Positions 57,061 to 64,000 of a stretch of 64,000 nucleotides of DNA are shown piece after piece. The notes beneath the pieces are model-generated. The model saw only the letters and a list, made by a program, of their open reading frames with translations, did not search any database and was not told the DNA's origin. The number at the start of each line of letters is the position of its first letter. Positions within the stretch are counted from its first letter, which is position 1. Position numbers and translations under genes: made by a program. Source of the stretch: Polynucleobacter sp. MWH-Svant-W18 (lineage in GTDB: Bacteria > Pseudomonadota > Gammaproteobacteria > Burkholderiales > Burkholderiaceae); contig NZ_CP061293.1 of assembly GCF_018687495.1 (NCBI RefSeq), positions 62,001 to 126,000 on the forward strand, given 5' to 3'.

Positions 57061-57194
57061 AAAGTTCTTGATTTGCCATATTCCTTCAGTTACAGTTTGA
57101 TGGTGCAGTGCAATATTTAAGCATCCGAAGTTTCCAAATTATTAAATCGCGCACTTAATGAACTAGTTGTACCACTGAATTTATGGAGAAATAC

Positions 57195-57779
57195 ATGAAC
57201 CAAGCTCAAATCACCGCTAAATTGTCTCAAATGAATAGCAAAGGCCTCGAGGCCTCATTTTCTTTAAGCGAAGCTGCTTTGGAAAATGCCCAAAAATTGG
57301 CTGAGTTGAACTACGCTGCTTCTAAGGATGTATTGGTAAATGCTCAAGATGGTATTGCGCAAGTATTGTCTGCTAAAGACCCAAAAGAAGTTACAGAACT
57401 TTTGAGTACAGAAACATTGCAAGCTGCCAGCAATCAAGCAGTTGCCTACCAAAAGAAAGTTAGCAAAGTATTGCGCGAAGGCAATAAAGAATTTGCAAAT
57501 GTAGTTGATGCCAGCATCGACCAGTTGCAAGATGGATTCCAGGATTGGATGAATACCTTTGCCGCTAATGCACCTGCAGGCTCAGATGTATTTTTGTCTT
57601 CTTTCAAAACTGCATACGGTAGCGCATTGCAAGGCTTTGAGCAGTTCCGCGCTGCTAGCAAAGAAGCATTTGCAACTGCAGAAAAAACTACTGATCAAGC
57701 AATTGAAGCGGTTCAAGGTCAAATTGCTCAAGTAAAGAAAGCAGCTACACCGGCATCACGTGCACGTAAATCTGTATAA
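57195..57779 (+). CDS. Phasin (PHB granule-associated protein)
   Basis: Phasins coat polyhydroxybutyrate granules and control their size and number. The 194-residue all-helical protein matches the family: NQAQITAKLSQMN at the start, then KLAELNYAASKDVLVNAQ and a repeated Ala/Gln-rich helix. A basic C-terminal tail (ARKSV) ends it. TGGAGAAATAC before the ATG at 57195 is the ribosome binding site; the ATG at 57183 overlaps that site and is rejected. A terminator follows, so it is probably monocistronic. Confidence 0.88.
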   Translation: MNQAQITAKLSQMNSKGLEASFSLSEAALENAQKLAELNYAASKDVLVNAQDGIAQVLSAKDPKEVTELLSTETLQAASNQAVAYQKKVSKVLREGNKEFANVVDASIDQLQDGFQDWMNTFAANAPAGSDVFLSSFKTAYGSALQGFEQFRAASKEAFATAEKTTDQAIEAVQGQIAQVKKAATPASRARKSV

Positions 57780-57820
57780 GTCACTGAAGCAATAGATTTA
57801 TCGGAATTGGGTTTTAAATA

Positions 57821-57855
57821 AATCCCCGCTTAGTACGAACTAGGCGGGGATTTTT
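57821..57855. terminator. Terminator between the phasin gene and rmuC
   Basis: A 13-bp stem (57821-57833 with 57840-57852, one G-U pair) and a 6-base loop are followed by a T-run. It lies between two convergent genes and probably works in both directions. Confidence 0.92.
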
Positions 57856-57865
57856 CTTGCTTGGT

Positions 57866-59140
57866 TTACTCAGAATCCGAAGAGGATTCGATCAGGGGGG
57901 TTGATAGGTTCTTGCTGGGTTTGACGCCGAGCTCACGAACTTTTTCAGCGGAGCGAATCAGATTGCCTTTGCCAGTCTTGAGCTTATTAAAGGCATCGTG
58001 GTAGCTGGTTTGTGCTTGATCCAGACGTTGCCCAAGCTTTTCTAAGTCTTCAACAAAACCTACAAATTTGTCATAAAGATTGCCACACTGTTTAGCAATT
58101 TCGAGTGCATTGCGGTTCTGGTGATCTTGTCTCCAGAGATGAGCGACAGTACGTAAGGTTGCCATCAGCGTACTTGGGCAAACCAACACAATATTCTTAG
58201 ACAAGGCTTCTTGATAGAGATTTGGCGCTGTCTTTAAAGCCAATAAAAATGCGGGTTCAATGGGTACAAACATTAAAACAAAATCAACAGAGCCAGCGCC
58301 ATACAAGGCGCTATAGTTCTTTCCAGAAAGCCCTTGAATATGCTGACGTAAAGACTGGATGTGGGCCGCTAGCTCTTGTTCGGCGATTACTGGGTCAGTA
58401 GTCTCGGCATGCCTTGCGTAAGCGGTAATGGAGACCTTGCTATCGACGACCAGACTTCTTCCTTCGGGAAGCTTAATGACTACGTCGGGCTGAAGACGTG
58501 AGCCATCAGCTTGCGTATGGCTATCCTGCACAAGGTACTCTTCACCCTTGCGAAGGCCAGAGGATTCTAGGATGGATTCCAGAACGAGTTCGCCCCAGTT
58601 GCCTTGAACCTTGGAGTCACCTTTGAGTGCTTGGGTGAGGGAACGTGTCTCATCAGACATGCGCAGATTCAGATTAGCAAGGCGCTCAATTTCACTTTTG
58701 AGGGCATGGCGTTCGCGCGCTTCATTGCCATAAGAGGTATTGACCTGCTCTTTGAATTCAGTCAACTTGGTTTGCAAAGGCTTAAGAAGTGCATCAAGGC
58801 TGGCAGTATTTTGTTCTGCAAAGCGCTTTGACTTATCTTCTAAAATCTCATTAGCCAGATTTTTAAATTGATTTGTAAGAGCCTCTTTAGCTTCATTCAA
58901 TGATTCAATGCGTCCAAGACCTTGCTTGCGTTCAGAATCTAATTCAGCCTCGAGACGAATGGCATTTTGAAGGGCTTGATCACGTTCGGCCCTGAGACTA
59001 AATGCTAGAGCAACTTCGGTTTGTATTTGAAGTTCTGCACGCGCAAGACTTGAGCGCAAACTGAGCGCATAAACCAAAAGGCCTGCACATACAGCAAATG
59101 GCAGGCCAAATAGTAGGAGGGAGTTTAGATCAAAAGTCAC
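57866..59140 (-). CDS. rmuC: RmuC-domain DNA-recombination protein
   Basis: RmuC-family proteins limit inversions at short repeats in E. coli and have a PD-(D/E)XK-like nuclease fold. The 424-residue protein has an N-terminal membrane segment (about 6-24) and a long coiled coil (about 28-150). The RmuC core has KVQGNWGELVLESILESSGL, a predicted catalytic patch RLQPDVVIKLPEGRSLVVDSKVS, and FVPIEPAFLLAL. It follows grxD after 12 bases in the same direction. Confidence 0.92.
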   Translation of the reverse strand: MTFDLNSLLLFGLPFAVCAGLLVYALSLRSSLARAELQIQTEVALAFSLRAERDQALQNAIRLEAELDSERKQGLGRIESLNEAKEALTNQFKNLANEILEDKSKRFAEQNTASLDALLKPLQTKLTEFKEQVNTSYGNEARERHALKSEIERLANLNLRMSDETRSLTQALKGDSKVQGNWGELVLESILESSGLRKGEEYLVQDSHTQADGSRLQPDVVIKLPEGRSLVVDSKVSITAYARHAETTDPVIAEQELAAHIQSLRQHIQGLSGKNYSALYGAGSVDFVLMFVPIEPAFLLALKTAPNLYQEALSKNIVLVCPSTLMATLRTVAHLWRQDHQNRNALEIAKQCGNLYDKFVGFVEDLEKLGQRLDQAQTSYHDAFNKLKTGKGNLIRSAEKVRELGVKPSKNLSTPLIESSSDSE

Positions 59141-59152
59141 TCAGGCAATACT

Positions 59153-59461
59153 TTAGGCTTTAACCAGTTTCTGAAGTTCACCTGACTGGAACATTTCAGT
59201 CATGATGTCTGAGCCACCAATGAACTCGCCGTTGATATATAGCTGAGGGATGGTTGGCCAATTGGCATACTCTTTGATGCCTTGGCGAATCCCAGCATCC
59301 TCCAATACGTTCACAGTATGGAGTTTTTCAACGCCGCTAGCTTTCAAGATATTGATTGCGTTGCCAGAGAATCCACATTGCGGAAACTGTGCAGTTCCCT
59401 TCATAAATAAGACAACAGGATGGCTAGTAACGATTTCTTTGATTTGAGCTTGTGTGTCCAT
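59153..59461 (-). CDS. grxD: Monothiol glutaredoxin (CGFS type)
   Basis: Grx4-type proteins carry [2Fe-2S] clusters and pair with BolA-family proteins. The start at 59461 gives 102 residues, MDTQAQIKEIVTSHPVVLFM; the upstream ATG at 59485 would add 8 residues. The CGFS motif is Cys29-G-F-S, followed by the family's WPTIPQLYINGEFIGGSDI (about 69-87). The BolA-family gene at 34019 is a candidate partner. It precedes rmuC by 12 bases. Confidence 0.93.
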   Translation of the reverse strand: MDTQAQIKEIVTSHPVVLFMKGTAQFPQCGFSGNAINILKASGVEKLHTVNVLEDAGIRQGIKEYANWPTIPQLYINGEFIGGSDIMTEMFQSGELQKLVKA

Positions 59462-59559
59462 AAATTCTTTCTTGAAAGCAGTCATTCTGTAAAAAGGGCT
59501 TGAAACGCTATAGGATAGATTTTAAGACTTTATGTGGAAAAAGGTTATTAAAGAAACTT

Positions 59560-60411
59560 CTAGGCATCAGCTTTCCTTCCAGAGGCGACGCGCCTATGAC
59601 CGGCCAAATCCAGGTGCGCCTGAATGTCAGCAAACCCGGCAGCCCTCATCAAACCCATCACTGCATCCGATTGGTCAAAGCCATGTTCAAGCGCCAGTAG
59701 GCCATTGGGGGTGAGATATTTCTTTGCGTCACTGATGATGGCCCTTATGCACTCAAGTCCATCGGCCTGATCAGTCAGTGCTGAGATAGGCTCAAAGCGA
59801 AGGTCACCCTGAGTCAAGTGCGGATCTTGTTTGGCAATATAAGGGGGATTGCTGAGGATGATGTCAAAGCAAGTTTCAGCATCTAAGGCCTGATACCAGT
59901 TGCCCTGTAAAAATTGCACTTGATTCTCTAAATCCAAAAGTTTGGCATTGGTTTTTGCAATCTCCAAAGCCTCAGAGAACTGATCTGTGGCTATCACTAT
60001 TGCATTGCGTGCCGAAGATGCGACTGCTAAAGCAATGGCTCCAGAGCCAGTACCCAAATCCAATACCTTCGCTGAGTGATGAAGGCGTTTGATTTCTCGC
60101 AGACCAATTTCAACTAATAACTCAGTTTCAGGGCGGGGGATGAGGACGCCAGGTGCAACTTGGAGCTCAATATTGTGAAAACCTCTTTTACCAATGAGGT
60201 AAGCAATTGGTTCACCTTGAATTCTTTTGGACTCAAGGTACTTCCAGCTCTCTAGTGCCTTGGCGTTGAGCTCTAGATCATCCCGCGATAACAGGGCAGA
60301 GCGTGGTAATTGGTAATGGACATCAAGTACGTGCGCCATCAGAATGCGCGCTTCATTTGGTGGCAGTACAGAAGCGCCCAGCAAAGAGCGTAAGCGCAAT
60401 TCTTGCCCCAT
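59560..60411 (-). CDS. prmC: Release-factor glutamine methyltransferase
   Basis: PrmC methylates the GGQ glutamine of release factors RF1 and RF2 with S-adenosylmethionine. The 283-residue protein has an N-terminal helical domain (about 1-75) and the SAM-binding motif VLDLGTGSGAIALAVA (about 115-130). The NPPY catalytic motif in ILSNPPYIAKQD is near 184-195. It lies directly after prfA, its substrate gene, in the hemA-prfA-prmC unit. Confidence 0.96.
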   Translation of the reverse strand: MGQELRLRSLLGASVLPPNEARILMAHVLDVHYQLPRSALLSRDDLELNAKALESWKYLESKRIQGEPIAYLIGKRGFHNIELQVAPGVLIPRPETELLVEIGLREIKRLHHSAKVLDLGTGSGAIALAVASSARNAIVIATDQFSEALEIAKTNAKLLDLENQVQFLQGNWYQALDAETCFDIILSNPPYIAKQDPHLTQGDLRFEPISALTDQADGLECIRAIISDAKKYLTPNGLLALEHGFDQSDAVMGLMRAAGFADIQAHLDLAGHRRVASGRKADA

Positions 60412-60417
60412 GAATGC

Positions 60418-61497
60418 TTAGCTGTCGCCCAGGGCGGCGAGCAGTTCTGCTTGGTGCTCAGAGGCTAAAGCATTGCACAGATCATCAATGTCACCATCCA
60501 TCATGGCATCTATTTTGTAGAGTGTGAGATTGATGCGGTGGTCAGTGATGCGTCCTTGTGGAAAGTTATAAGTACGGATGCGATCACTTCGATCACCCGA
60601 GCCAATCAGGGATTTTCGGGTTTGGGCTTCAAGCTGATGCTTCTCACGCTCACGCGCATCCATAATCCGAGAGACTAAGACTTTCATAGCCTGCTCACGA
60701 TTGCGATGTTGGCTGCGATCATCCTGGCATTCCACTACTGTACCGGTAGGTAAGTGGGTGATGCGGACGGCAGAATCAGTTTTATTGATATGCTGGCCAC
60801 CAGCACCAGAGGCGCGGAAAGTATCGATGCGTAACTCAGCAGGATTAATCTTCACGGCTTCTAATTCATCTGCTTCGGGCATCACTGCTACGGTACAAGC
60901 CGATGTATGAATACGTCCCTGAGTTTCTGTCTGGGGAACGCGTTGTACGCGATGCCCTCCAGACTCAAACTTGAGGCGAGAATAAACGGATTGACCAACC
61001 AAGCGGAGGACAACCTCTTTATATCCACCCAAGTCAGATTCAGCGGCACTCACAACCTCTACTTTCCAGCCTTGACGTTCTGCAAAGCGGGTGTACATAC
61101 GCAAAAGATCGCCAGCAAAGAGGGCGCTTTCATCACCACCAGTTCCTGCTCGAATTTCTAAGAAGACATTGCGCTCATCATTTTCATCTTTAGGTAGTAG
61201 TAGCTTTTGCAAAGTTCCTTCAAGCAATTCCATGGTGGCTAAGGCTTCTTTTTGCTCCTCATCGGCAAAGTCCTTCATATCTGGATCTTTGCGCATTTCT
61301 TCTGCAGCTTGTGCATCTGCCTCAGCTTGCTTGTAGAGGCCAAACTGCTCCACCACAGTCGCGATATCAGAATGTTCACGCGTGAGTTTCCGATAGGCAT
61401 CCATATCTTTGGTTGCTTCTTCGGAAGTTAACAGGGAATTAAGTTCGGCTAAGCGCGTGTCTAGATGTTCTAGCTTAGCCCGCATGCTAGGCTTCAT
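60418..61497 (-). CDS. prfA: Peptide chain release factor 1
   Basis: RF1 ends translation at UAA and UAG. The 359-residue protein has the GGQ peptidyl-transferase motif ([16 protein letters not shown], about 232-247) and the PxT-type stop-recognition loop region in the middle ([17 protein letters not shown]). The ATG follows immediately after the hemA stop (TAGATG). PrmC, which methylates the GGQ glutamine, is encoded next. Confidence 0.97.
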   Translation of the reverse strand: MKPSMRAKLEHLDTRLAELNSLLTSEEATKDMDAYRKLTREHSDIATVVEQFGLYKQAEADAQAAEEMRKDPDMKDFADEEQKEALATMELLEGTLQKLLLPKDENDERNVFLEIRAGTGGDESALFAGDLLRMYTRFAERQGWKVEVVSAAESDLGGYKEVVLRLVGQSVYSRLKFESGGHRVQRVPQTETQGRIHTSACTVAVMPEADELEAVKINPAELRIDTFRASGAGGQHINKTDSAVRITHLPTGTVVECQDDRSQHRNREQAMKVLVSRIMDAREREKHQLEAQTRKSLIGSGDRSDRIRTYNFPQGRITDHRINLTLYKIDAMMDGDIDDLCNALASEHQAELLAALGDS

Positions 61498-62814
61498 CTA
61501 ATGGTCTTCTGGCTTAGCGTGGGAGGCAAATAGTTTGGGTAAGAGCTTAATGAGGGCATCACGTTCTGCCCCATTGGAATGTTGTAAGGCATGAAGCGAG
61601 CCATGTAAAAATTTATTGGTCAAACCTTGTGCCATGGCATTGAGCACTTCTTGCGGGTCTTCACCACGCATGAGACGTTTCATGGCGCGCTCTAACTCAA
61701 GTTGTCTGAGGCGCTCACCTTGCTGCTGGATATCTTGAATAATTGGTACGGTATTGCGTCCTTGCATCCAATGCATGAAGTTCCCAACCCGATCTTCAAT
61801 AATAGCTTCGGCTTGACTGACTGCAGCTTGGCGTAAGTTAGCGCCAGTTTGAATCATCACACCCAAATCATCTACGGTGTATAGATAGACATCGTCCAAA
61901 CGAGAGATCTCGGGCTCAAAGTCACGAGGTACGGCAAGATCAATCATGACCATCGGCTTATGGCGGCGTTGTTTCAGAGCACTTTCGACCATACCCAGAC
62001 CAATGATCGGCAAGGAAGAAGCTGTACTAGAAACAATAATGTCAAATTCATGGAGGCGGCCAGGAAGTTCTGAAAGCTTAAAGGACTGGGCGTCAATACC
62101 TTGAGCGGAAATGGAGTCTGCTAATTCTTGACCACGTTCAATCGTGCGGTTGGCGATCACTACATTTTTTGGTTTACGTGCAACAAAATGCGTCGCGCAA
62201 AGCGAGATCATGTCGCCAGCACCAATAAACAAAATACGCTGATCAGAAATCTTTTCAAAGATTCTTTCGGTAAGACGAACTGAGGCAGCTGCCATTGAAA
62301 TCGAATGGGCGCCAATTTCAGTAGAACCACGCACTTCTTTTGCTACTGCAAATGTTTTCTGAAAAAGTTGATTGAGGTAGGTTCCCAATACGCCCGCATC
62401 ATTTGCAGTCCGAACTGCATCTTTCATTTGTCCCAAAATTTGGGTCTCACCAATCACCATGGAATCCAAGCCACAGGCAACCCTGAAGGCATGACGCACT
62501 GCATCGGATTGGGGTAATGAGTAAATATGGGGCTGTAGACTACTTGTTGAGACCTGTTGGGTTTTGGCTAGCCAATCAAAAGTAGCTTCGTGAAGAAGGC
62601 TGGCAGCGCTGGCATCATTTGCTGCGCAGTAAACCTCAGTACGATTGCAGGTTGACAAGATGGTTGCTTCAGGCAGGCCGGTCTGATTCGCGCCAACCAA
62701 ATGTTGGCGTAAATCGTGCAACGCTTCTTGAAGAAATTCAGGGTCGAAGGCGACCTTTTCCCGAATGGCGACCGGCGCTGTGTGATGATTGATGCCGAGT
62801 GTCAACAACTTCAT
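61498..62814 (-). CDS. hemA: Glutamyl-tRNA reductase
   Basis: HemA reduces glutamyl-tRNA to glutamate-1-semialdehyde, the first committed step of haem synthesis in the C5 pathway. The 438-residue protein has the catalytic Cys56 in [10 protein letters not shown]. The [19 protein letters not shown] block and the NADPH-binding [12 protein letters not shown] motif are also present. It heads the hemA-prfA-prmC unit. HemB, two steps later in the pathway, is at 11009. Confidence 0.97.
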   Translation of the reverse strand: MKLLTLGINHHTAPVAIREKVAFDPEFLQEALHDLRQHLVGANQTGLPEATILSTCNRTEVYCAANDASAASLLHEATFDWLAKTQQVSTSSLQPHIYSLPQSDAVRHAFRVACGLDSMVIGETQILGQMKDAVRTANDAGVLGTYLNQLFQKTFAVAKEVRGSTEIGAHSISMAAASVRLTERIFEKISDQRILFIGAGDMISLCATHFVARKPKNVVIANRTIERGQELADSISAQGIDAQSFKLSELPGRLHEFDIIVSSTASSLPIIGLGMVESALKQRRHKPMVMIDLAVPRDFEPEISRLDDVYLYTVDDLGVMIQTGANLRQAAVSQAEAIIEDRVGNFMHWMQGRNTVPIIQDIQQQGERLRQLELERAMKRLMRGEDPQEVLNAMAQGLTNKFLHGSLHALQHSNGAERDALIKLLPKLFASHAKPEDH

Positions 62815-62815
62815 A

Positions 62816-63112
62816 ATGGTGATTATAGATTTGATGGCGGCATTAATGGGGGCAACAATGGGGTTTTTGGCTTTTCTGGTGATTGGGGGTATTTCTGGGG
62901 CTTCAGCCTGGATTTTTTATCCTGGGCAAGCTGCTCGACCAAAGGCGGGCAGGCTTTTGCTGGCGGCCTTTCTGGGCTTTTTGGCTGCAATCGTGAGCTC
63001 CTACCTTGGGCAATATCTGGGATTTTTTCAGTCAGGGCAAATGCTAGAGTGGTTTAGCGCCATTTTTGCCTCTTGCCTGGTGGGCTGTATTTTTACCGCT
63101 CTAGCGAAATAG
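62816..63112 (+). CDS. Small membrane protein, GlsB/YeaQ/YmgE-like
   Basis: Starting at 62816 the product is 98 residues with about three hydrophobic segments. The pattern [15 protein letters not shown], then [20 protein letters not shown] and a final [16 protein letters not shown] resembles the GlsB/YeaQ/YmgE family of stress-linked membrane proteins of unknown function. The start lies 2 bases from the divergent hemA start, so the promoter must lie inside hemA or the gene is weakly expressed. The end overlaps ung by 12 bases. An ATG at 62834 is an alternative start. Confidence 0.6.
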   Translation: MVIIDLMAALMGATMGFLAFLVIGGISGASAWIFYPGQAARPKAGRLLLAAFLGFLAAIVSSYLGQYLGFFQSGQMLEWFSAIFASCLVGCIFTALAK

Positions 63113-63868
63113 TTCCGCCTGATCTGTTGAAGCAATCCACCGAATCTCTTCTTTGCCAAACTGTTTTAGCCATTGGTTGGTTTTGGTGAAGTGCCCACAG
63201 CTTGCTTTAGCGCCAGGCTCTAAAAAAGGCTGATTGGTCTTATATACGCCCAGGCCTGAAGGGTGTGATGATTGCAGAATGACTTGATCCTTGCCCGCTT
63301 CTATCAGTGGGAGTTTGGATTGGGCATGACCACCCCACAGCATCCAAATTAAATGTGGTTTTTGGAATGCTAGACCTGAAATCAATTGATCAACAAAGCC
63401 TTTCCATCCCAGATTAGCGTGACTGCCTGCTTCTCCCAATCGAACGCTCAGTGCAGTATTAAGTAGCAACACCCCTTGCTTTGCCCAATGTTGTAAATCT
63501 CCATTTGGTAAATTGCCAAAGCCTTCGAGCATTAGTGCTTTACTGATGTTGCGCAATGAGCTGGGAAACTCGCGAGAGTTTGTAGGGATATTTTTGGGGA
63601 TCGAAAATGCAAGGCCTTGTGCAAGGCCAGGGGAATGATAAGGATCCTGCCCAAGAATCACAACCTTAGTGGATGCTACCGATGTCAACGCTAAGGCTTT
63701 AAAAAAATGACTAGGCTCAGGTCGAATCATTTTTGGATCAGCATCAAGGACGGCTTGTAAATTGCTTTGCAATGTATTCCAAGCGTCAGAATCTAGATAG
63801 TCGCCTAATAATTTGCGCCAATCTTCAGGTATGTTGTCTTTAGAAAAAGTAGACACTAGAAAAGTCAA
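63101..63868 (-). CDS. ung: Uracil-DNA glycosylase
   Basis: Ung removes uracil from DNA. The 255-residue protein has the water-activating motif GQDPYHSPGLAQGLAFS with Asp75, a VLLLNTALSVR block and the C-terminal histidine motif. That motif reads SHPSGLGVYK (His202, Leu206), with Gly where most enzymes have Pro or Ala. The start is TTG at 63868, overlapping the stop of the upstream gene (coupling), or GTG at 63856. Its last 12 bases overlap the small membrane-protein gene on the other strand. Confidence 0.93.
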   Translation of the reverse strand: MTFLVSTFSKDNIPEDWRKLLGDYLDSDAWNTLQSNLQAVLDADPKMIRPEPSHFFKALALTSVASTKVVILGQDPYHSPGLAQGLAFSIPKNIPTNSREFPSSLRNISKALMLEGFGNLPNGDLQHWAKQGVLLLNTALSVRLGEAGSHANLGWKGFVDQLISGLAFQKPHLIWMLWGGHAQSKLPLIEAGKDQVILQSSHPSGLGVYKTNQPFLEPGAKASCGHFTKTNQWLKQFGKEEIRWIASTDQAELFR

Positions 63869-64000
63869 TGAGATTTAGTTTTGGCGCTATTGGCAATGAG
63901 CTCGTACTGGGCGGGTAATTGATTCGGATTCAAGCTCGCAATTCGTTCGTGTTCCAAGTCATCTCGATAGAAACAGAAATGAATATTTTGGCCTTCTGCA
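63865..64000 (-). CDS. C-terminal part of an unidentified protein
   Basis: On the minus strand, frame from 63999 to the TGA at 63865-63867 reads 44 codons without interruption, ending QYELIANSAKTKSH. The segment NIHFCFYRDDLEHERIASL precedes it. The 5' end lies outside the window. Its stop overlaps the ung start. I do not recognise the family; the codon usage and fit to ung suggest a real gene. Confidence 0.5.
   Translation of the reverse strand, partial: AEGQNIHFCFYRDDLEHERIASLNPNQLPAQYELIANSAKTKSH

Overview
The window reads as a stretch of chromosome from a small-genome betaproteobacterium of the order Burkholderiales, most likely Polynucleobacter. This is inferred from gene order (alpha operon then cutA-dsbD-hemB; gltBD then mla then murA-his-tat then petABC-sspAB; hemA-prfA-prmC), moderate GC content, short intergenic gaps and a phasin gene. 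No gap between genes exceeds about 210 bases. There are no rRNA genes, CRISPR arrays, prophages or classical insertion sequences.

Layout. 98-8902: the end of the S10/spc/alpha ribosomal operon (rplN to rplQ, with secY, infA, rpmJ and rpoA), closed by a UUCG-loop terminator. 8970-13512: cutA-dsbD, hemB and engB on the opposite strand, and a dihaem cytochrome c4. 13583-22126: lysA-lptM, cyaY, aroB-aroK, a shortened pilus (pil/hof) locus with only a secretin and a PilP-like protein, divergent mrcA, and a REP-associated (RAYT) transposase. 22311-34267: gltBD, a complete mla phospholipid-transport set, a YadGH-type ABC exporter and a BolA-family gene. 34305-45136: murA, the histidine operon, a HIT protein and tatABC. 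The his operon is interrupted by an AT-rich glycosyltransferase gene and an inverted hisC. 45133-51415: a Sel1-repeat protein, a porin, and mscL-htrA-(TPR/glycosyltransferase) on the minus strand. 51553-55662: petABC, sspAB and tRNA-Thr(UGU). 55672-64000: an MHS-family transporter, a phasin, rmuC-grxD, prmC-prfA-hemA, a small membrane protein, ung and the 3' end of an unidentified gene.

How the genes work together. Most of the window is core machinery: translation and transcription, cell-envelope upkeep (MurA, PBP1a, Mla, LptM, HtrA, MscL), Tat export next to a histidine operon, and the cytochrome bc1 complex. The bc1 Rieske subunit carries a twin-arginine-type N-terminus, so it is a likely client of the TatABC system encoded here.

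The unusual parts are four. First, a reduced pilMNOPQ-type locus, possibly inside an inverted block with the RAYT gene at one edge. Second, the rearranged his operon. Third, a structured leader before rpsD. Fourth, several long perfect hairpins shared by convergent gene ends. I saw no clear new defence or mobile system; the reduced secretin/PilP pair is the best candidate for unstudied biology.
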